A DNA stretch of 64,000 nt from positions 30,214,449 through 30,278,448 of the forward strand of contig OY292276.1 of the NCBI GenBank assembly GCA_958496175.1. The letters run 5' to 3'. A program made the translations under genes and the position numbers. Of the stretch, positions 49,640-61,130 are shown in pieces (the stretch's first letter is position 1; every line of letters begins with the position of its first letter). Source of the stretch: Sisyra terminalis (lineage: Eukaryota; Arthropoda; Insecta; Neuroptera; Sisyridae). Under the pieces are notes generated by a model that was not told where the DNA came from, made no database searches, and saw only the letters and a program-made list of their open reading frames with translations.

Positions 49640-49985
49640 GGTTTGGAGGCCCTCAACACTGCAGCTTTGGGCTGATTGTGTTTTCTGGGTCCCTATTTCA
49701 CATATTGTAATGCGAGAAGCTGAACATATTTCATTAAACGCCGAATAAGGTTCTGTTCATCTAATTCAGTACTGGGATCGAACACCCCCAGCTCTTTTAG
49801 TCGCTATACAGGTAGAGTAGTGGATTCCAGTCGAATATGAGAAGTAGTATCATTCCCTATCTGGCAGAATTTGTATATTGGGGTCCAACCGAACCTAATA
49901 GTACAAATATTCTTTCTCAGGCCACAATAACCAGTTATAAGTTCTGCCACCAATCTGGTCTAAGATTTACTGATTAGTATTTCAG
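49640..49985 (-). pseudogene. LINE C-terminal (RNase H side) relic
   Basis: Minus-strand reading gives LITGYCGLRKNICTIRF, then YKFCQIGNDTTSHI (about 49965-49850), then RLKELGVFDPSTELDEQNLI (about 49802-49743) in another phase. Intact LINEs with an RNase H domain end with a TGHCxLxxHLxxIG stretch, a Cys-rich CxxC...H-x3-C type segment and a LKxLG stretch. The order matches, though the Cys-His set is damaged and a stop intervenes. It is a 5'-truncated dead copy. Confidence 0.65.
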
Positions 49986-50762
49986 CAGTTAAGTTTTGAG
50001 AAGGGGTTTTCATCATTCTTTTGCTGTTTTAACCCTTGGTGTCGCTCCACAAGGAGCAACGATAAGTGTAAAGTTATTTTTTGATATTTTTTATTATTGC
50101 TGATTTTGTGACTCAAACACTGGTTCTGGACTAACGAATGTTGCCGCTGTCCCCAGTAATAAAATTGCTTTAAATTCATTTTATAACCATTTCATTTAGC
50201 TATTTAGCACTCAGTTTAATACCGGGACTTCAATATTTGACACTAAAATCCATATCTCAACCAAAAAAGTGAAATATTGATTTCTAACCTTATAATTTTA
50301 TTCTGAAAGATGGTAGGGTTTTCTCCAATTCCAGGTTTAATTTGTATCGAATAGCGCTTGTATAAATTGTATCAAATGTATGTCACACCTCTTCATAATT
50401 ACATATGTGAATTTACGTAAATCATGTTTCTATACTACGTATCTATTTTATGAACTTCTATCATTTTGTTTTAAGCTAAGAGAATGCATGTCTGCTCTTC
50501 CCAGCGTCTGATCATTGTTCCAAGAAAACAGTTGCGAAAGAGTTACTTGTCTTGAACATTTGATTTATGTTTTGGTATACTTTATTTTCTTATTGCTTTT
50601 CTCATTTTTATGCTCCCGAAATTACTACCAAAGGTAATGCCTAATTGTGGTTGTCTATCATTTCTTTCCCCAGATTTAAAACATGTCATTTTTCTTACTA
50701 TCATATGAATAACTAATAAAAGTGCAATTTTTCTTCTAGTGAAATATGTATTTCGATTAGAC

Positions 50763-50925
50763 CAGGGGAGGCCAACCCGCAAGCCACATGAGGTCTACCT
50801 TGATTATTTTTCTGACCTGCGAGATTCATCATTCTTTTACAAAATATATTTATTGTATAGTTTGGTCAGAGTAGTGAAAAACATTGTGTTGAAAAAGGTC
50901 TACAGTATAGTATCTAAATCTTAGA
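50763..50925 (+). mobile_element. hAT-type transposon end
   Basis: CAGGGGAGGCCAACCCGCAA starts at 50763, a hAT terminal repeat of the CAGGGG-TGG-CCAACC type. The following AGCCACATGAGGT is the subterminal motif also seen in the 13-kb element. No matching right end was found, so the right limit given is a guess. The 61-codon plus frame through it is not a gene. Confidence 0.5.
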
Positions 50926-51840
50926 TTGAGGTATACAATTTTATTTGTAGTCGGCGTAGTTATGATGCACGTCTACAGTGAACTGCAATATAATTTCGGT
51001 TGCCTACTCCTAGATTAGACGATTTACATAGCCAAACTAATAAAATTCAATTTTGGTTTCTTTAAATCGTTATTCAAAGAAAAACGTCAAATTCAACGCA
51101 GATAGCAGTATTTTCAAACGAAATGGAAAAGATAAGTTGAAATGTTTGAATGATTGAAATTAATTGTTTCATACAAAAACTGTCCAATTTCCTATGATAA
51201 TCCCTTACATATTGTAAAAATTATTTACAAATGGCTTACTACTTTACTTACCTACTAATTACCTTTAGCACTACAGATAAATATTTAATACTGGTTCAAT
51301 ATTTTATTCTTCAAAATTTTTCGTTACTTATCCTCAAATTTTTATAAGGTTATTTTTTATAATAAATAAACGAAAATAGAGTTTTTTCTGTTCAACGATT
51401 TTTATTTTCATTTAGATATTTGTACAATTCGAACAAAACTAAATAAAACAATCATTTATAGTCAAAAATAATATTAAACTAAATATAATTTAAGCTAACA
51501 TAAATACTCCATTTAGAACCATTTTTATTATTATGGCAACCAAGAAAACATCTCATATGTACTTTTAAATTTCTTTCTGATTTTTTTTTTTTGATTGCAT
51601 ATTGCTATTTTATTACAGACTGCAATTCTTTTACAAACATCACATCTTTAAATATATTTTTACAAGAGTTCAAATAGTTAATACGATAAATACCTATACA
51701 TTCATTTACACAATCAATATCTAATATTTATAATACAGTGACTTTTATCTGGCGACTATTATTTTAAATAACAGAGCACCATTTTTTCTTCTTTTTACGG
51801 CTATTTGTTTTGTTTATTCTTTAACTATCTTTTTCTAGTA

Positions 51841-51867
51841 TATTATTATTATTATTATTATTATTTT
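51841..51867. repeat. (ATT)n microsatellite
   Basis: About nine uninterrupted TAT/ATT units in the region downstream of the Rab3-GEF stop codon. Confidence 0.9.
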
Positions 51868-52215
51868 ACAAGCTAAATTAGAATTACATCGAACTAACTT
51901 CTCTTTTACGTGGAAAAAAAAACAGGCACAAGATTATAATCGATTTTCGCCTGAAAAACTAATCATTTTAGGTGAGCATTTTAAATAATACATTTTTAAT
52001 TAGATTTTACTAGAATACTTTAACAGGCACAACATTATTAGATATTTTCAAAATAATAGAATAAAGAATTATTATTTTTGTCAACAAATATATAATTTAA
52101 GTTCAACAATTAGCCATTTTTTTAAACTAAAAACTTGCAAATTTAACTTATTTGTGATTTGATTTAAATCAGTACGAGATATGTCTCTATTTTAATTAGT
52201 AAGAATTATTATTTT

Positions 52216-52221
52216 TTTATT
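52216..52221 (-). terminator. Candidate poly(A) signal of Rab3-GEF
   Basis: AATAAA on the minus strand, 91 bp after the stop codon. The region is so A/T-rich that AATAAA occurs often; further candidates lie beyond 51420. This is only the first in line. Confidence 0.25.
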
Positions 52222-52311
52222 GAAATATCAGCTTTACAACCAAGGGATGCAAGAAACGTGGCAAAAATCATCCCCATAAATCAAGGGTAATGAATACCGA
52301 CCATGGTGTCG

Positions 52312-52662
52312 TCAGTGGTTGCGTTTTGGTAAAGGTTGGGGTAATCTTTCTGCTGAGGATTGCGACCCCAAATTATTACGAGGTGCAACAGTTGGTAATA
52401 CTTGCTCTGTGGGCTTAGGTCGTGGTGGTAGAGGAGGTCCTATCAAAGTTGGAGCTGGAGGAGGCGGAAATGATGGCATTTGCATTGGTACTGGAGATGG
52501 TACCGGTGATGGCACAGAAGCTGGAGTTGACGGAACCGACATCGGAATTTTTGGCGTAGATGATGGTACCAAAGGTTGCGTACCAGGGGCACGTTTATTT
52601 TGGTCGTTTCCAGCTGCTAAATATGAAAATACGCACAGCACAGCGTAACATATTTGATCAGC
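52312..52662 (-). CDS. Rab3-GEF: Rab3-GEF last exon, proline-rich C-terminus
   Basis: It starts after ATTTTAG with [20 protein letters not shown], the last conserved helix of MADD (Ser-Tyr-Ala-Ala type end). A tail of about 90 residues follows that is rich in Pro, Ser and Val, with [12 protein letters not shown] repeats and PPLPPRPKP, which fits a class II SH3-binding motif (PxxPxR). The stop TGA lies at 52314-52312. An open frame of nearly the same span on the plus strand (52319-52648, Gly-rich) is the mirror of the proline codons and not a gene. Confidence 0.93.
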   Translation of the reverse strand, partial: ADQICYAVLCVFSYLAAGNDQNKRAPGTQPLVPSSTPKIPMSVPSTPASVPSPVPSPVPMQMPSFPPPPAPTLIGPPLPPRPKPTEQVLPTVAPRNNLGSQSSAERLPQPLPKRNH

Positions 52663-55600
52663 CTAAAATTGTAGAAAGCAGCAATTATAGAGAAAATAGT
52701 TATTAATTTGTTTGCTACCAATACAAAAATAAAAAGTAAATGAAATGATAAATCTTACACAAAACAAAAATATGCAACATGCGAGTACAGGAACATCAAA
52801 TATGATGAAGATTTCTTGTGAGCCAAATAGAGAATATCCTATGAAAGGCTAGAATCATCTCGCTAGCCTATAAAAACAATAATCACCACATGCGGAAAGG
52901 TAAAGTAAATGTAACAACACAAATGTAAAAAAAAAAAAATAAAAAAATATTTTCTTAAAAAAAGATAATTAGATTTACCATTGAAGATTTGTATTTTCTT
53001 TGAATGACTTGGCGTGTTTTGGGATCTGAAAATCAATCGTTAATGTTAGTCTTATCAAATGTTTTTTTTGTTTAGTTAGCGACGAAAAAACCGGGACAGT
53101 AAAACGAAATAGCACGAGGAAAAGAGTTTTTTTTTCCAAATTGTAAGATTTGTATGTTTTATATGAAAAATGCACTTATTAAAATGGAGTTTTCCTGCTC
53201 TCCAAATTAATCCATTTTTGCCAGATAATGGTTTTATATCTATATAAGGGGATTTTCCCTAAAGTGTGTTACAATCATCATTATAATCAGTCATTATATT
53301 GGGCTTGAAAAATTCTACTCCTAATATTTTTTTTTTCAATTATCTTTCTACTGGGGTACTGGAGATATCCGCTAAGAATTTCTCTACGTTGCGTCCTTAA
53401 TTAACTGTTACGATCCAGCATTAATTCTAATTCCAAATAGTCAGATTTACTTCTGAGAATTTTAGGTGACAGCCAATTGGATCTTTGTGTATGTTTTTCA
53501 GCTCATGTCCAGATGACTCGAGTGAGCTGAGACCATTTCAAGTTATGGCTAGGCAGTCAATTAATTATTCACATCGGCATACCTTTAACCGGTTCAGGAC
53601 CCATAAATGGAACTTGCTTGGCTAGTTCGCCTGATTCTTCGTTACCTTAGCTTCCAGAATAGCCTGGCATTCAAGTGTCACTTTGTTGAATGTCATCAAC
53701 TAGATAAAGAAAGTTTGCAATCCCAGATCAGTTTAGAGTTTTTCTGGGGAAATTCGAACGATCGAACTTGGCAATTCTTATCATTCTTATAATATTTTCT
53801 TCTCATGTTTTCCTATAGACATATGATATTGGCATAGACTTCTGCTTAAAATATCGTGGGCATTTTCCCCAGATCTACGACTATTCATTTCATGGGATTT
53901 TATGATCATATTTCAGCACCTACCCCACAGAGTATAGACATATAGAGTCCAAACGGTATGGGCTTTTTCACAATATTCATGTGCATAATAAAGACTCAGA
54001 TTACAGTGTTCTTTTCTGTCACCAACAGCGTAAATATTCAGCACGTTCGTATGGTTTTAAAAAAGTTTACCAATCTTACAATACATGATGGAAAATGTGT
54101 TGGGATTTGGCATCGTCATTAGTGTGTTCAAAGTACTAACTTAAAACGAAGCTATGCACTTTCTGTAAGGTAACTAAGGTAGGTTCTGTAGGTAACTAAA
54201 TAAGTTAGAACTTCAGACACTCTTATGACAGCACCATATCTTGTCATATTTCTCATCGTGTAGAAGATTGAAATTTACTGTTTCTAATAACAGCGACACT
54301 TCCCGCCTAAAGATTCAAACGCGTGCTTTATAAAGACTAACGCGCTGGACCTCAAATTGATGCCATTTTTTAACGTTATATTCGCAATTTATACTCCGTG
54401 GCTTATCCCATCGTTTAATTTTTTATTTGTAAGTGAATTATATTATACTATTCCACCGATCCTTACTTTATTTTTCTCTTGCCAATCGTTTTTTAGGTTA
54501 ATTATGATCTTGAAAGCATTTCAAAATTTAATTTGGTTTTCACCTAGTAGTGTATCATCCAGAAGTTCGCATAGTCATTTATTTTGTTTATATTTTTATA
54601 TGTCTTAGATGTTCTTAGATGGTTTTAGTTCTCCAACTGTTGGTTATTTTTTCAACTAAGTATAGCTACTTAAAAAAATTCAACTTGTAGATAAGTATAG
54701 CTACTTATAGTATAAGTATAGGTACTTATCTACAAATTGAATTCTTTTTATGTCTCAAATTCGCCATACTGACAACACATGGCTTACGGAGTAACCTGCA
54801 ATGTAGAAACTTCTGAGCCAATTACAAAACAACTAGAAGGCCAATAAAAACAACAAACGTTGTTCATCGACAAAATATTAATAATATATGAGAAAAAAAC
54901 TTTTCTTTAGTGGTAATTGTTTTAAAATATAGAAAGATTTTTAGCTTCAAAAATAGTATTCTGATATACCGGATCATTATTTCGAAAAAAAAATTACAGA
55001 AATATACTTTGGTTTCATTGAAAGTTTTTCCTTTAGTTTTGCATATCGAATATATTAATCTTATAAGTTACATATATACGCCTAGAAAAATTTCTTAAGA
55101 AAATCGATTCATCATGAACTTTTCGTATGGACAACGCAGTCATAAACTATTTTCGTTTTTCAAATTTTTCAAAGTAAAAACAAAAGAAAGTGAGGAAATC
55201 GTATTTTTTGCCAACTTTGCTTATTTACAATGTTTCTCTTTTCATAAAAATTTGTCGAATTTTTTAGTGAATCTATTATAATCGAAAAGGCGAAATTGTC
55301 ACATTTACACATTTTCATTGTTAAAATTTTTCTTTTTTTGGGGAAAACCCAATTTATATAAGTATAAAAAATATTTCTAACAGAAACGGATAAAATTGGA
55401 GATACCATTATAATTAGCGCATTTTTTAATTTCTATATTAGTAATACTGTAATTCCCAACTACATAAAAAATTCACTTTCTCCCTCAGTTTTTAGTTCGC
55501 TTGCTAAACTCTTTTTGTTTGTTAATAATACGTACTATATTCTTCAAGAACAAATATTCCTCCTTTTTGTGTAAAACATTTTCTTATGTGATCCAATCGT

Positions 55601-58600
55601 ACGAAAAACTATAAAAATAAAATTATAAGGGATGTAATAGTCTTTAATTATTATTTTTATTTAAACCTAGTAATTAATCAATGTGCTCCATAAAATTATT
55701 AATGCTTATACAAAGCGACAAACATGCAAATACATCCACAAGTTTCATTTACAAAACTTCAAAGTAATTGTTTTCCATGCAAATGAAATAGATTTAATTC
55801 TAAATGAAGCGATTAGGAATCTTAAGAGATGGTTAATTAAACAATTGCAATACTAAAATCTATTTAGCTTCTTAATTATTAGTAATAAAGTGGATTTATA
55901 TTTGATTGTTAAATAAACAGTTGCAAAATTTTAAACAAAGATTATTTAAGAATTCTAACCGACTTTTGTGCAAATTAGACTAGTATATTTTGTGCCATGC
56001 GATTGACTTATCAATTATTATTTTTATCAAACGTTGTGGAACGTTTATTTTTTTATTATTATTATTGTGAGTTTGATTATTTAAAGAGTGATTTTGAAAT
56101 CTAAATTTCAAACGATTTGAAAAATATAAAGCTTCAAGATGTCCACTTAAAAGCAGGATAAGATTTAAAAAGAAATATAATTATGTTAAAACAGTTGTTC
56201 TACTAGTATCTAAGTATAGCGTGGGAAAATTTGTTTTTTTCAAAGAAATCAAATTAAATAAAATAAAGACGGAAAGGAAAATGGAAAAAGGAAATATTGA
56301 TTTGAAGTTATACAATAGGACATCTAAACTAAACAAACTACGAAATGGAAAGAAAAATTATTAAAAGCTCTAAAAAACTAAACAAAGACTAATATATTAA
56401 TAGTTAATATTACTAAAAACTAAACGATCAGATTGCTTTTATTTTAGATACCTCAAAGTCCTTTTTCGGGGCGGCGAAACAGAGTCCAATTGTGTTGAAC
56501 AGACAACGGAAAAGAGAAAACCAACAAAAAAACATTAGTATGAAAAAATGCCACGTTTTGAATTATTTTTTGTTTGTTTGCTTTTCTCAATTAATTACGT
56601 TTGTTTTTCGTTATAAAAAAAAAAATGAAAACCAAAAACATAAATCACATAATATAAGGACCATCTCAAAAAGTTCCTAAGCTTCAAACAGAGCTTTCTT
56701 ATTTGACTATTTCATGCGCTATGATGAATAACAATTATCAAATAAAAGAGCTCTATCTTCTTAATCGAATGATTAATAATAATCGATTGACCACTCATGA
56801 ACATTGATTAAAAAGATTTCTTAGTAGAAGAAGAAAAAAGGCATTCAAACATTCAAAATATGGAAAAAATAGCATTGTATCGAAATTGTTCATGTTATGA
56901 AAATTGAAAAGAAATCAATGATAAACTTTCGATATTTTCGCACATTAAGCATGCATGCAATTTGAAAATAAAAATTATTTAAAGATATTTAAATTTATAC
57001 TGAAATCGGGGTACAAATCATTTGTAAAACAAAAATAAAATCATGTTAAAAATATAAACACTACTACCTTACAAATCTCAACGCTGATGAGCTAAAGTCT
57101 TCAAGAAACAACAACGGATGATATCACTAGCTCAACTTGAAAATTTCCAAAAAGATAAATTAAACAAAGAGAAAAAATATTTTTAAAATTAATTTTCTTA
57201 GAGTTAATTGAAATATAGAAAGAAGATGATTAAACGAGTGGACATTAGTCAGTAGTAGCACTTGGGAAACGTTTTGAGTGGTCCTTAAAGGTTCAAACAC
57301 AAAAAGGCACGCATCACAGGTTACCTTCACAAAATTATAATATTTAGCACAACAAATTTTATAGTAATTATAAAAAAAAGTATAACAACAATGCACAGCT
57401 GCTTTTTCAAATCTATATATGTATATTGTTGATTAAAAGAAACGAACAAGAGAATTACAACATTAAAGCAACTGAGCATTTCTTGAAATTCACATTGAGA
57501 GAGCGACTGAAATATCATTTTTAACTGTTGCCAACATTTTTGCAAATACAAAGGTATTTTGTTCAATACAAATAAAGCTCAGAACTTCAGCGATAACCCC
57601 GTTTTATCAAAATTAGTAAAGTGACCTTTGTACTTTCAAAACTCTTCTAATTATTTCTAAATATATAAAAAAATATCATTTACAGAATCGTAGATTTTTA
57701 AAAGTTAAAAATTTGCATGAAGATGTTTGAATTACTATTAATGTTTATCATAATGAATATATGTGGTATCATATGATCTCCATACAAAATTTTATCAATT
57801 GATGACATGCATATATTTCTCATTCAGAGGATAAACGAAACGAACTTTTTCCCAAAATATAAATATGTATACACACATGTATATACATAAAAGAACGTAT
57901 GCATATACTTAAAAGTATATATTTATTCCTTAAACAAGTTCTCTTTTTAATTATATAAAAAATAACTCTACCTTGCTGTTTGCAAACAATAACCCAACGC
58001 CCTCCATACAAACTTGCAGTAATCCACCTTCTCCCGAATTCATATCTTGCACTGGAAATTCACCACCCAATTCCGGAGCGACTCCAGCTCTTCCTCCACG
58101 TTCCATAGCCTCTTTGATGCAATAGTACAACTCCTTACACTAAAAATATAACAAAATTTACAAAATAAGTGTTCAATATTTTTTTAACTCACTACCTTTT
58201 TAGTGTAATATTTATGAAGCTGAGTCTGAGAACCATTTCTTCTCCATAGACAAATGACTTTATTTTTTGGACTATAAGTCATATTTACAAGACGCTCAAA
58301 CCACCATCGTTCAGTTATTACACCAGAAACAGAGCGTAATACAAGACCATCATCTCGAACTTCCAAAAATCGAAGTTCTCCACTCCCATCACCTCCTTGG
58401 TGTACTGTAAAGCTTTGTCTATGTAATAAGCGTGATCCAAGTGGTTTGAGATCAATATCATTTCCATGCTAAAAAAAATATAAAGAAATAATAAATCCAA
58501 AAACTATAGAATAAAACCTCTCAAAAAATTACCAAATTACTAATCTGATCCAAAAGTAGATTAACTTCTTGGCTATACACAAAACCAATATGACTTTTTC

Positions 58601-59079
58601 CAAGTAAACGTCTTATTTTTCGTTTGACTTCACCGCGATTACAGTTGAGCATTACTAAAATTGCCGTTAAATTATAAAGCATAGTGGAGAGTAATCTATC
58701 TTCTTCATGTTCGAGACGTTTTCTTTCAGTTTCGCTTAACAACTTATAACGTTCCATCATTTCACGTGGTCCCTATAAAAATATGTTTTAAAACCCAAAT
58801 AATTGTATGAAAATTCAACAATTTTACTTGGTCCATTCCAACCATATCCCGTTCTTGGGAGACTGCATCTAGAAACGCATCCTCCCAAAATTGCATTTGG
58901 TCCCATAACGTCGATCGTTCTTTGCCAACGAGGCCTTCGAAAAGATATGTACGTGCTGCATCTGGTGATGGTGATGTTGAAGTAGCAAGCATATGTCCAC
59001 CATGATATCGAAATCCTGTGCTGAGAGAGGATTTGCTTGACCAAACGCTAGATGTTCTTTGTTTCGAAGCCCGCGGAAA
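52312..59079 (-). CDS. Rab3-GEF: Rab3-GEF / MADD, C-terminal part, seven exons
   Basis: The joined exons (59079-58828, 58772-58533, 58468-58196, 58139-57972, 55608-55536, 53025-52979, 52662-52312) give 467 residues and a stop. MADD/Rab3-GEF proteins carry an N-terminal tripartite DENN domain that catalyses GDP-GTP exchange on Rab3 and Rab27 for vesicle traffic, and a C-terminal half with a death-domain-like and a PH-like region. Only the C-terminal half lies here; the DENN domain must be upstream. Family-specific strings seen include [37 protein letters not shown]-like ICLWRRNG, and GGEFPVQDM. All splice sites are GT-AG. Four introns up to 58139 are short (55-64 bp) or short-type, then two exceed 2.3 kb. 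Confidence 0.93.
52979..53025 (-). CDS. Rab3-GEF: Rab3-GEF microexon f (47 nt)
   Basis: Flanked by TTTTCAG and GTAAAT. It completes the split Asn codon and codes [15 protein letters not shown]. The LEEYNPKTR junction and the RKYKSSMAD junction with the last exon both read as family sequence, and the two phases (1 in, 0 out) agree, which fixes this exon despite its size. Confidence 0.92.
53440..53740 (-). pseudogene. LINE RNase H relic in a Rab3-GEF intron
   Basis: The minus strand reads LIWDCKLSL (about 53732-53706), then PGYSGS with a stop and [19 protein letters not shown] (about 53672-53590). Intact LINE RNase H domains have WVPGHSGIxGNExADxLA followed by a PxxGPEP-like string, so the order and the GNE and LAK residues match. 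Ser and Gly replace the ADxLA acid, and the HSG His is missing, so it is dead. It continues, weakly, towards 53440. It is in sense orientation with the host gene. Confidence 0.7.
54678..54742. repeat. Imperfect hairpin in a Rab3-GEF intron
   Basis: 31-bp arms (54678-54708 and 54712-54742) pair with five differences and a 3-bp loop. The outer part of the arm contains TTGTAGATAAGTA. AAGTATAGCTACTTA also occurs in direct repeat at 54658 and 54693. It is likely a small decayed inverted repeat. Confidence 0.65.
55536..55608 (-). CDS. Rab3-GEF: Rab3-GEF exon e (73 nt)
   Basis: A small exon flanked by TTTTTATAG and GTACGT. It codes [20 protein letters not shown] and LEEY, matching the FFVRLD-type strand, the IRKC turn and the FVLEE strand that follow the GGEFPVQD block in the family. 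It starts in phase 0 and ends after one base of an Asn codon. Introns of 2363 bp and 2510 bp lie on either side. Confidence 0.92.
55609..57971 (-). other. Rab3-GEF intron d-e, no other feature seen
   Basis: Intron of 2363 bp with A/T-rich sequence. Frames of 60-79 codons within it (for example 57160-57396 and 57327-57566, minus) do not match the family or any known domain, and I leave them out. Confidence 0.6.
57972..58139 (-). CDS. Rab3-GEF: Rab3-GEF exon d (56 codons)
   Basis: The acceptor TTTTTAG and donor GTAGAG give 168 nt, phase 0. It codes [19 protein letters not shown], the end helix of the PH-like domain, followed by [20 protein letters not shown], one of the best conserved MADD segments. 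It ends at ANSK, which continues into the 73-nt exon 2.36 kb away. No long ORF marks this exon, so it is easy to miss. Confidence 0.92.
58196..58468 (-). CDS. Rab3-GEF: Rab3-GEF exon c (91 codons), start of PH-like region
   Basis: The acceptor TTTTTTAG and donor GTAGTG enclose 91 whole codons. The product reads [20 protein letters not shown], then [20 protein letters not shown] and [20 protein letters not shown]. The alternating hydrophobic strands and Trp-rich ERWWFERL fit the PH-like domain near the MADD C-terminus. The frame runs straight into exon d (YYTKK joined to CKELY). Confidence 0.93.
58533..58772 (-). CDS. Rab3-GEF: Rab3-GEF exon b (80 codons), death-domain-like region
   Basis: The acceptor TTTTATAG and donor GTAATT give 240 nt, phase 0 at both ends. 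It codes [10 protein letters not shown], a highly charged helix ([20 protein letters not shown]) and [18 protein letters not shown], the region assigned to the death-domain-like fold in MADD. The intron before it is 55 bp, and the one after is 64 bp. Confidence 0.93.
58828..59079 (-). CDS. Rab3-GEF: Rab3-GEF exon a (84 codons)
   Basis: The acceptor TTTTTTTAG precedes 59079 and the donor GTAAAA follows 58828; both ends are in phase 0. The first 40 residues are a Ser-rich, variable linker. Then comes the conserved [20 protein letters not shown] and [20 protein letters not shown] block, a hallmark of the family. An 87-90% open shadow frame on the plus strand (58803-58985) is not a gene. The next upstream exon was not found in 59100-64000, perhaps because the preceding linker is poorly conserved or lies outside the window. 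Confidence 0.93.
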
Positions 59080-61130
59080 CTAAAAAAATGTTTTTTTTCA
59101 ATTTAACTACGCAACTTCAAATAATATTTGAAAATTAAAAATATAATTTTTACTTAAGGATTTTGAAAAAAAATACTTGTGCTTAAGAGACACTAAACAT
59201 TAAAAATAAAAGTACCTTACGTAAATACCCGGAATTAATTAAAACAGTATTGAAATTTAACAATTGGATGATTTTTTTTTATTAATAAAAAGCTTTATTT
59301 AAAATAGTTGTATAGATTACTCAGTGCATTGTAAAAATTTAGAAACCAAATCCGTTTATCATTGCTTTTCACTGTATTTACAAAACTGTATGTATTGTGA
59401 TATAAAGTTTACAATGTTGGGCAAAAATTGTATGGAATATAATTTACTTATATCAAACTTTAAAATTAAAATATTAAACAAATATGTTAAAGAAATGTTT
59501 CAAAGTATTATTCTTAAATAAGTGTACTTCGATTGCCAGACAGACAATCTTCATCAAACAATATTGGATATCTCTATAATTATTATGTGATAATTTGCGC
59601 GAACCACCACTATGATTGCTTTGCTATCAAAATACGTAACTCGGAAATAAATAATTTAAATAATATTGATTGAACATAAAATCAATATTTAGATCTAAAG
59701 TCAAATTTTAAAAAAGTAATATTGTATTAATTTGAATCAGGATCGACTATTGACAACTGTAGAAAAAGAAACAGTAAAAAAATCCGCAGTGAGCAAAATT
59801 TGAATCGTACGATCTATCAACCCGTCAGGGAAAACTTTACAAATCTACCATCACTGCAGAAGTAGAAGAGACTTAAACGTAAAAAGCATGTGAATCTATT
59901 GAATAACGTTACCGAAAAAATTAGATACTTTAGTTGAGGAACTAAAATTTACTAAGTATCAAGAGATATAGACCTTTTCAAGTCCTGCTGTCGCAAAGTG
60001 AACCTAGGTTAACTAAAATAAGATTTTCTTAACTGTTTTAAAGAAAAATCTTATTTACTTAAATAGAGACCTTTCTTTTACAAAAATAGTGACAAGTAAT
60101 CAATATGTTGGAGATTCAAAAATATTCAAAACATCAATTCATCGACTCATCAATTCATGTGTACATGGTGAGGTTCTGTATTCATGACGGTAAAATTTTT
60201 TCCTCTAAATTTTGAATTTTGCCATATTTCAGTGAAATTAAAATATAAATTGAAAAGCTCAACGAAGTTCACCGAATAATAATAATAATAATAATCACCG
60301 AAGTGAGTAGTGGAAACTTAGACCTCGGTATTTTTTTTATTTGGAAACAAAAATCAACCAAAATGAATATTGTTCCATGCCAAAAATTTAATTGGATGTA
60401 TGCATATTGTGTGAGCGTAGGCCATTGTGAGAGTATCTAGCGCTATGCTGTGTTTAAATTGAATCATAAAAATAAATAAAGGAGAGCGGCCAAGCACAAT
60501 GAGATAAAAAATGATCTAGTTCTCTTTTTGGGGATTTTTAACAATTTAACAAATTGACAACAAAAACTACAGTCGAAAGTTCTAGAGGTAGAAAAATCTG
60601 AGGTTCAAACAGCCTGGAATATGTCTGAGCCACTATAAAAGAGATTGACCGCAAATGTTGGACAAATTATAAATAGTTGGTAAATCAATCACTTAACGGT
60701 CAGTTACAATGAATTCAAGTTTAATAATGAAATAAAAAATGTATAACTATTTTCTTATTAAACTTGAAAGTAATTACAATTAGAATTATAACTTTTAAAT
60801 TGTAACAAGTTTTCAATATCATTTGTTCTTAACGACAAATTTTTATCCTACAAAATCCCTTTTAATAAAAAAGTTTAACATGAAGAATATTTTTTCCAAA
60901 ATACAGAAAATGCTTATTATAAATAATGATTCATTTAACTTGTATATTTCCAACTTGTTTATTTCAATACTTTCATCAATCGTTAATCGCTTCACTTTTT
61001 GCATTCATGTCACTTCATTATAAATGAATTTCACTGTATTTGAATTTTTATTTTATTTAAATTTAATTTTAATTTCTTTATCACATTATTATGAAATTTG
61101 GTATAAGCATCGTTTAACACATACAATTTA
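59080..61130. other. Upstream intron or flanking sequence of Rab3-GEF
   Basis: No further Rab3-GEF exon was recognised. Sequence is A/T-rich with a few short frames. An (AAT)7 run is annotated separately. Confidence 0.45.
60275..60295. repeat. (AAT)7 microsatellite
   Basis: Seven AAT units, flanked on both sides by the heptamer CACCGAA (60270-60276, overlapping, and 60296-60302). Confidence 0.85.

Larger units (their letters stand above)
50930..52310. other. Intergenic or 3'-UTR sequence below Rab3-GEF
   Basis: A/T-rich sequence following the Rab3-GEF stop codon on the minus strand. Part of it must be the 3' untranslated region, but the cleavage site is not clear. The (ATT) run at 51841-51867 lies inside it. 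Confidence 0.5.

Noticed and set aside
52319..52648. Gly-rich 109-codon plus-strand frame
   Set aside because: It is the mirror of the proline-rich last exon of Rab3-GEF, which is fixed by splice phase and homology.
57160..57566. Two 78-79-codon minus frames as candidate Rab3-GEF exons
   Set aside because: Their products do not match the expected FFVRLD to LEEY segment, which was found instead at 55608-55536.
58757..59044. 95-codon minus frame through the first Rab3-GEF exon
   Set aside because: It is in another phase and lacks the conserved strings that the 84-codon exon carries.
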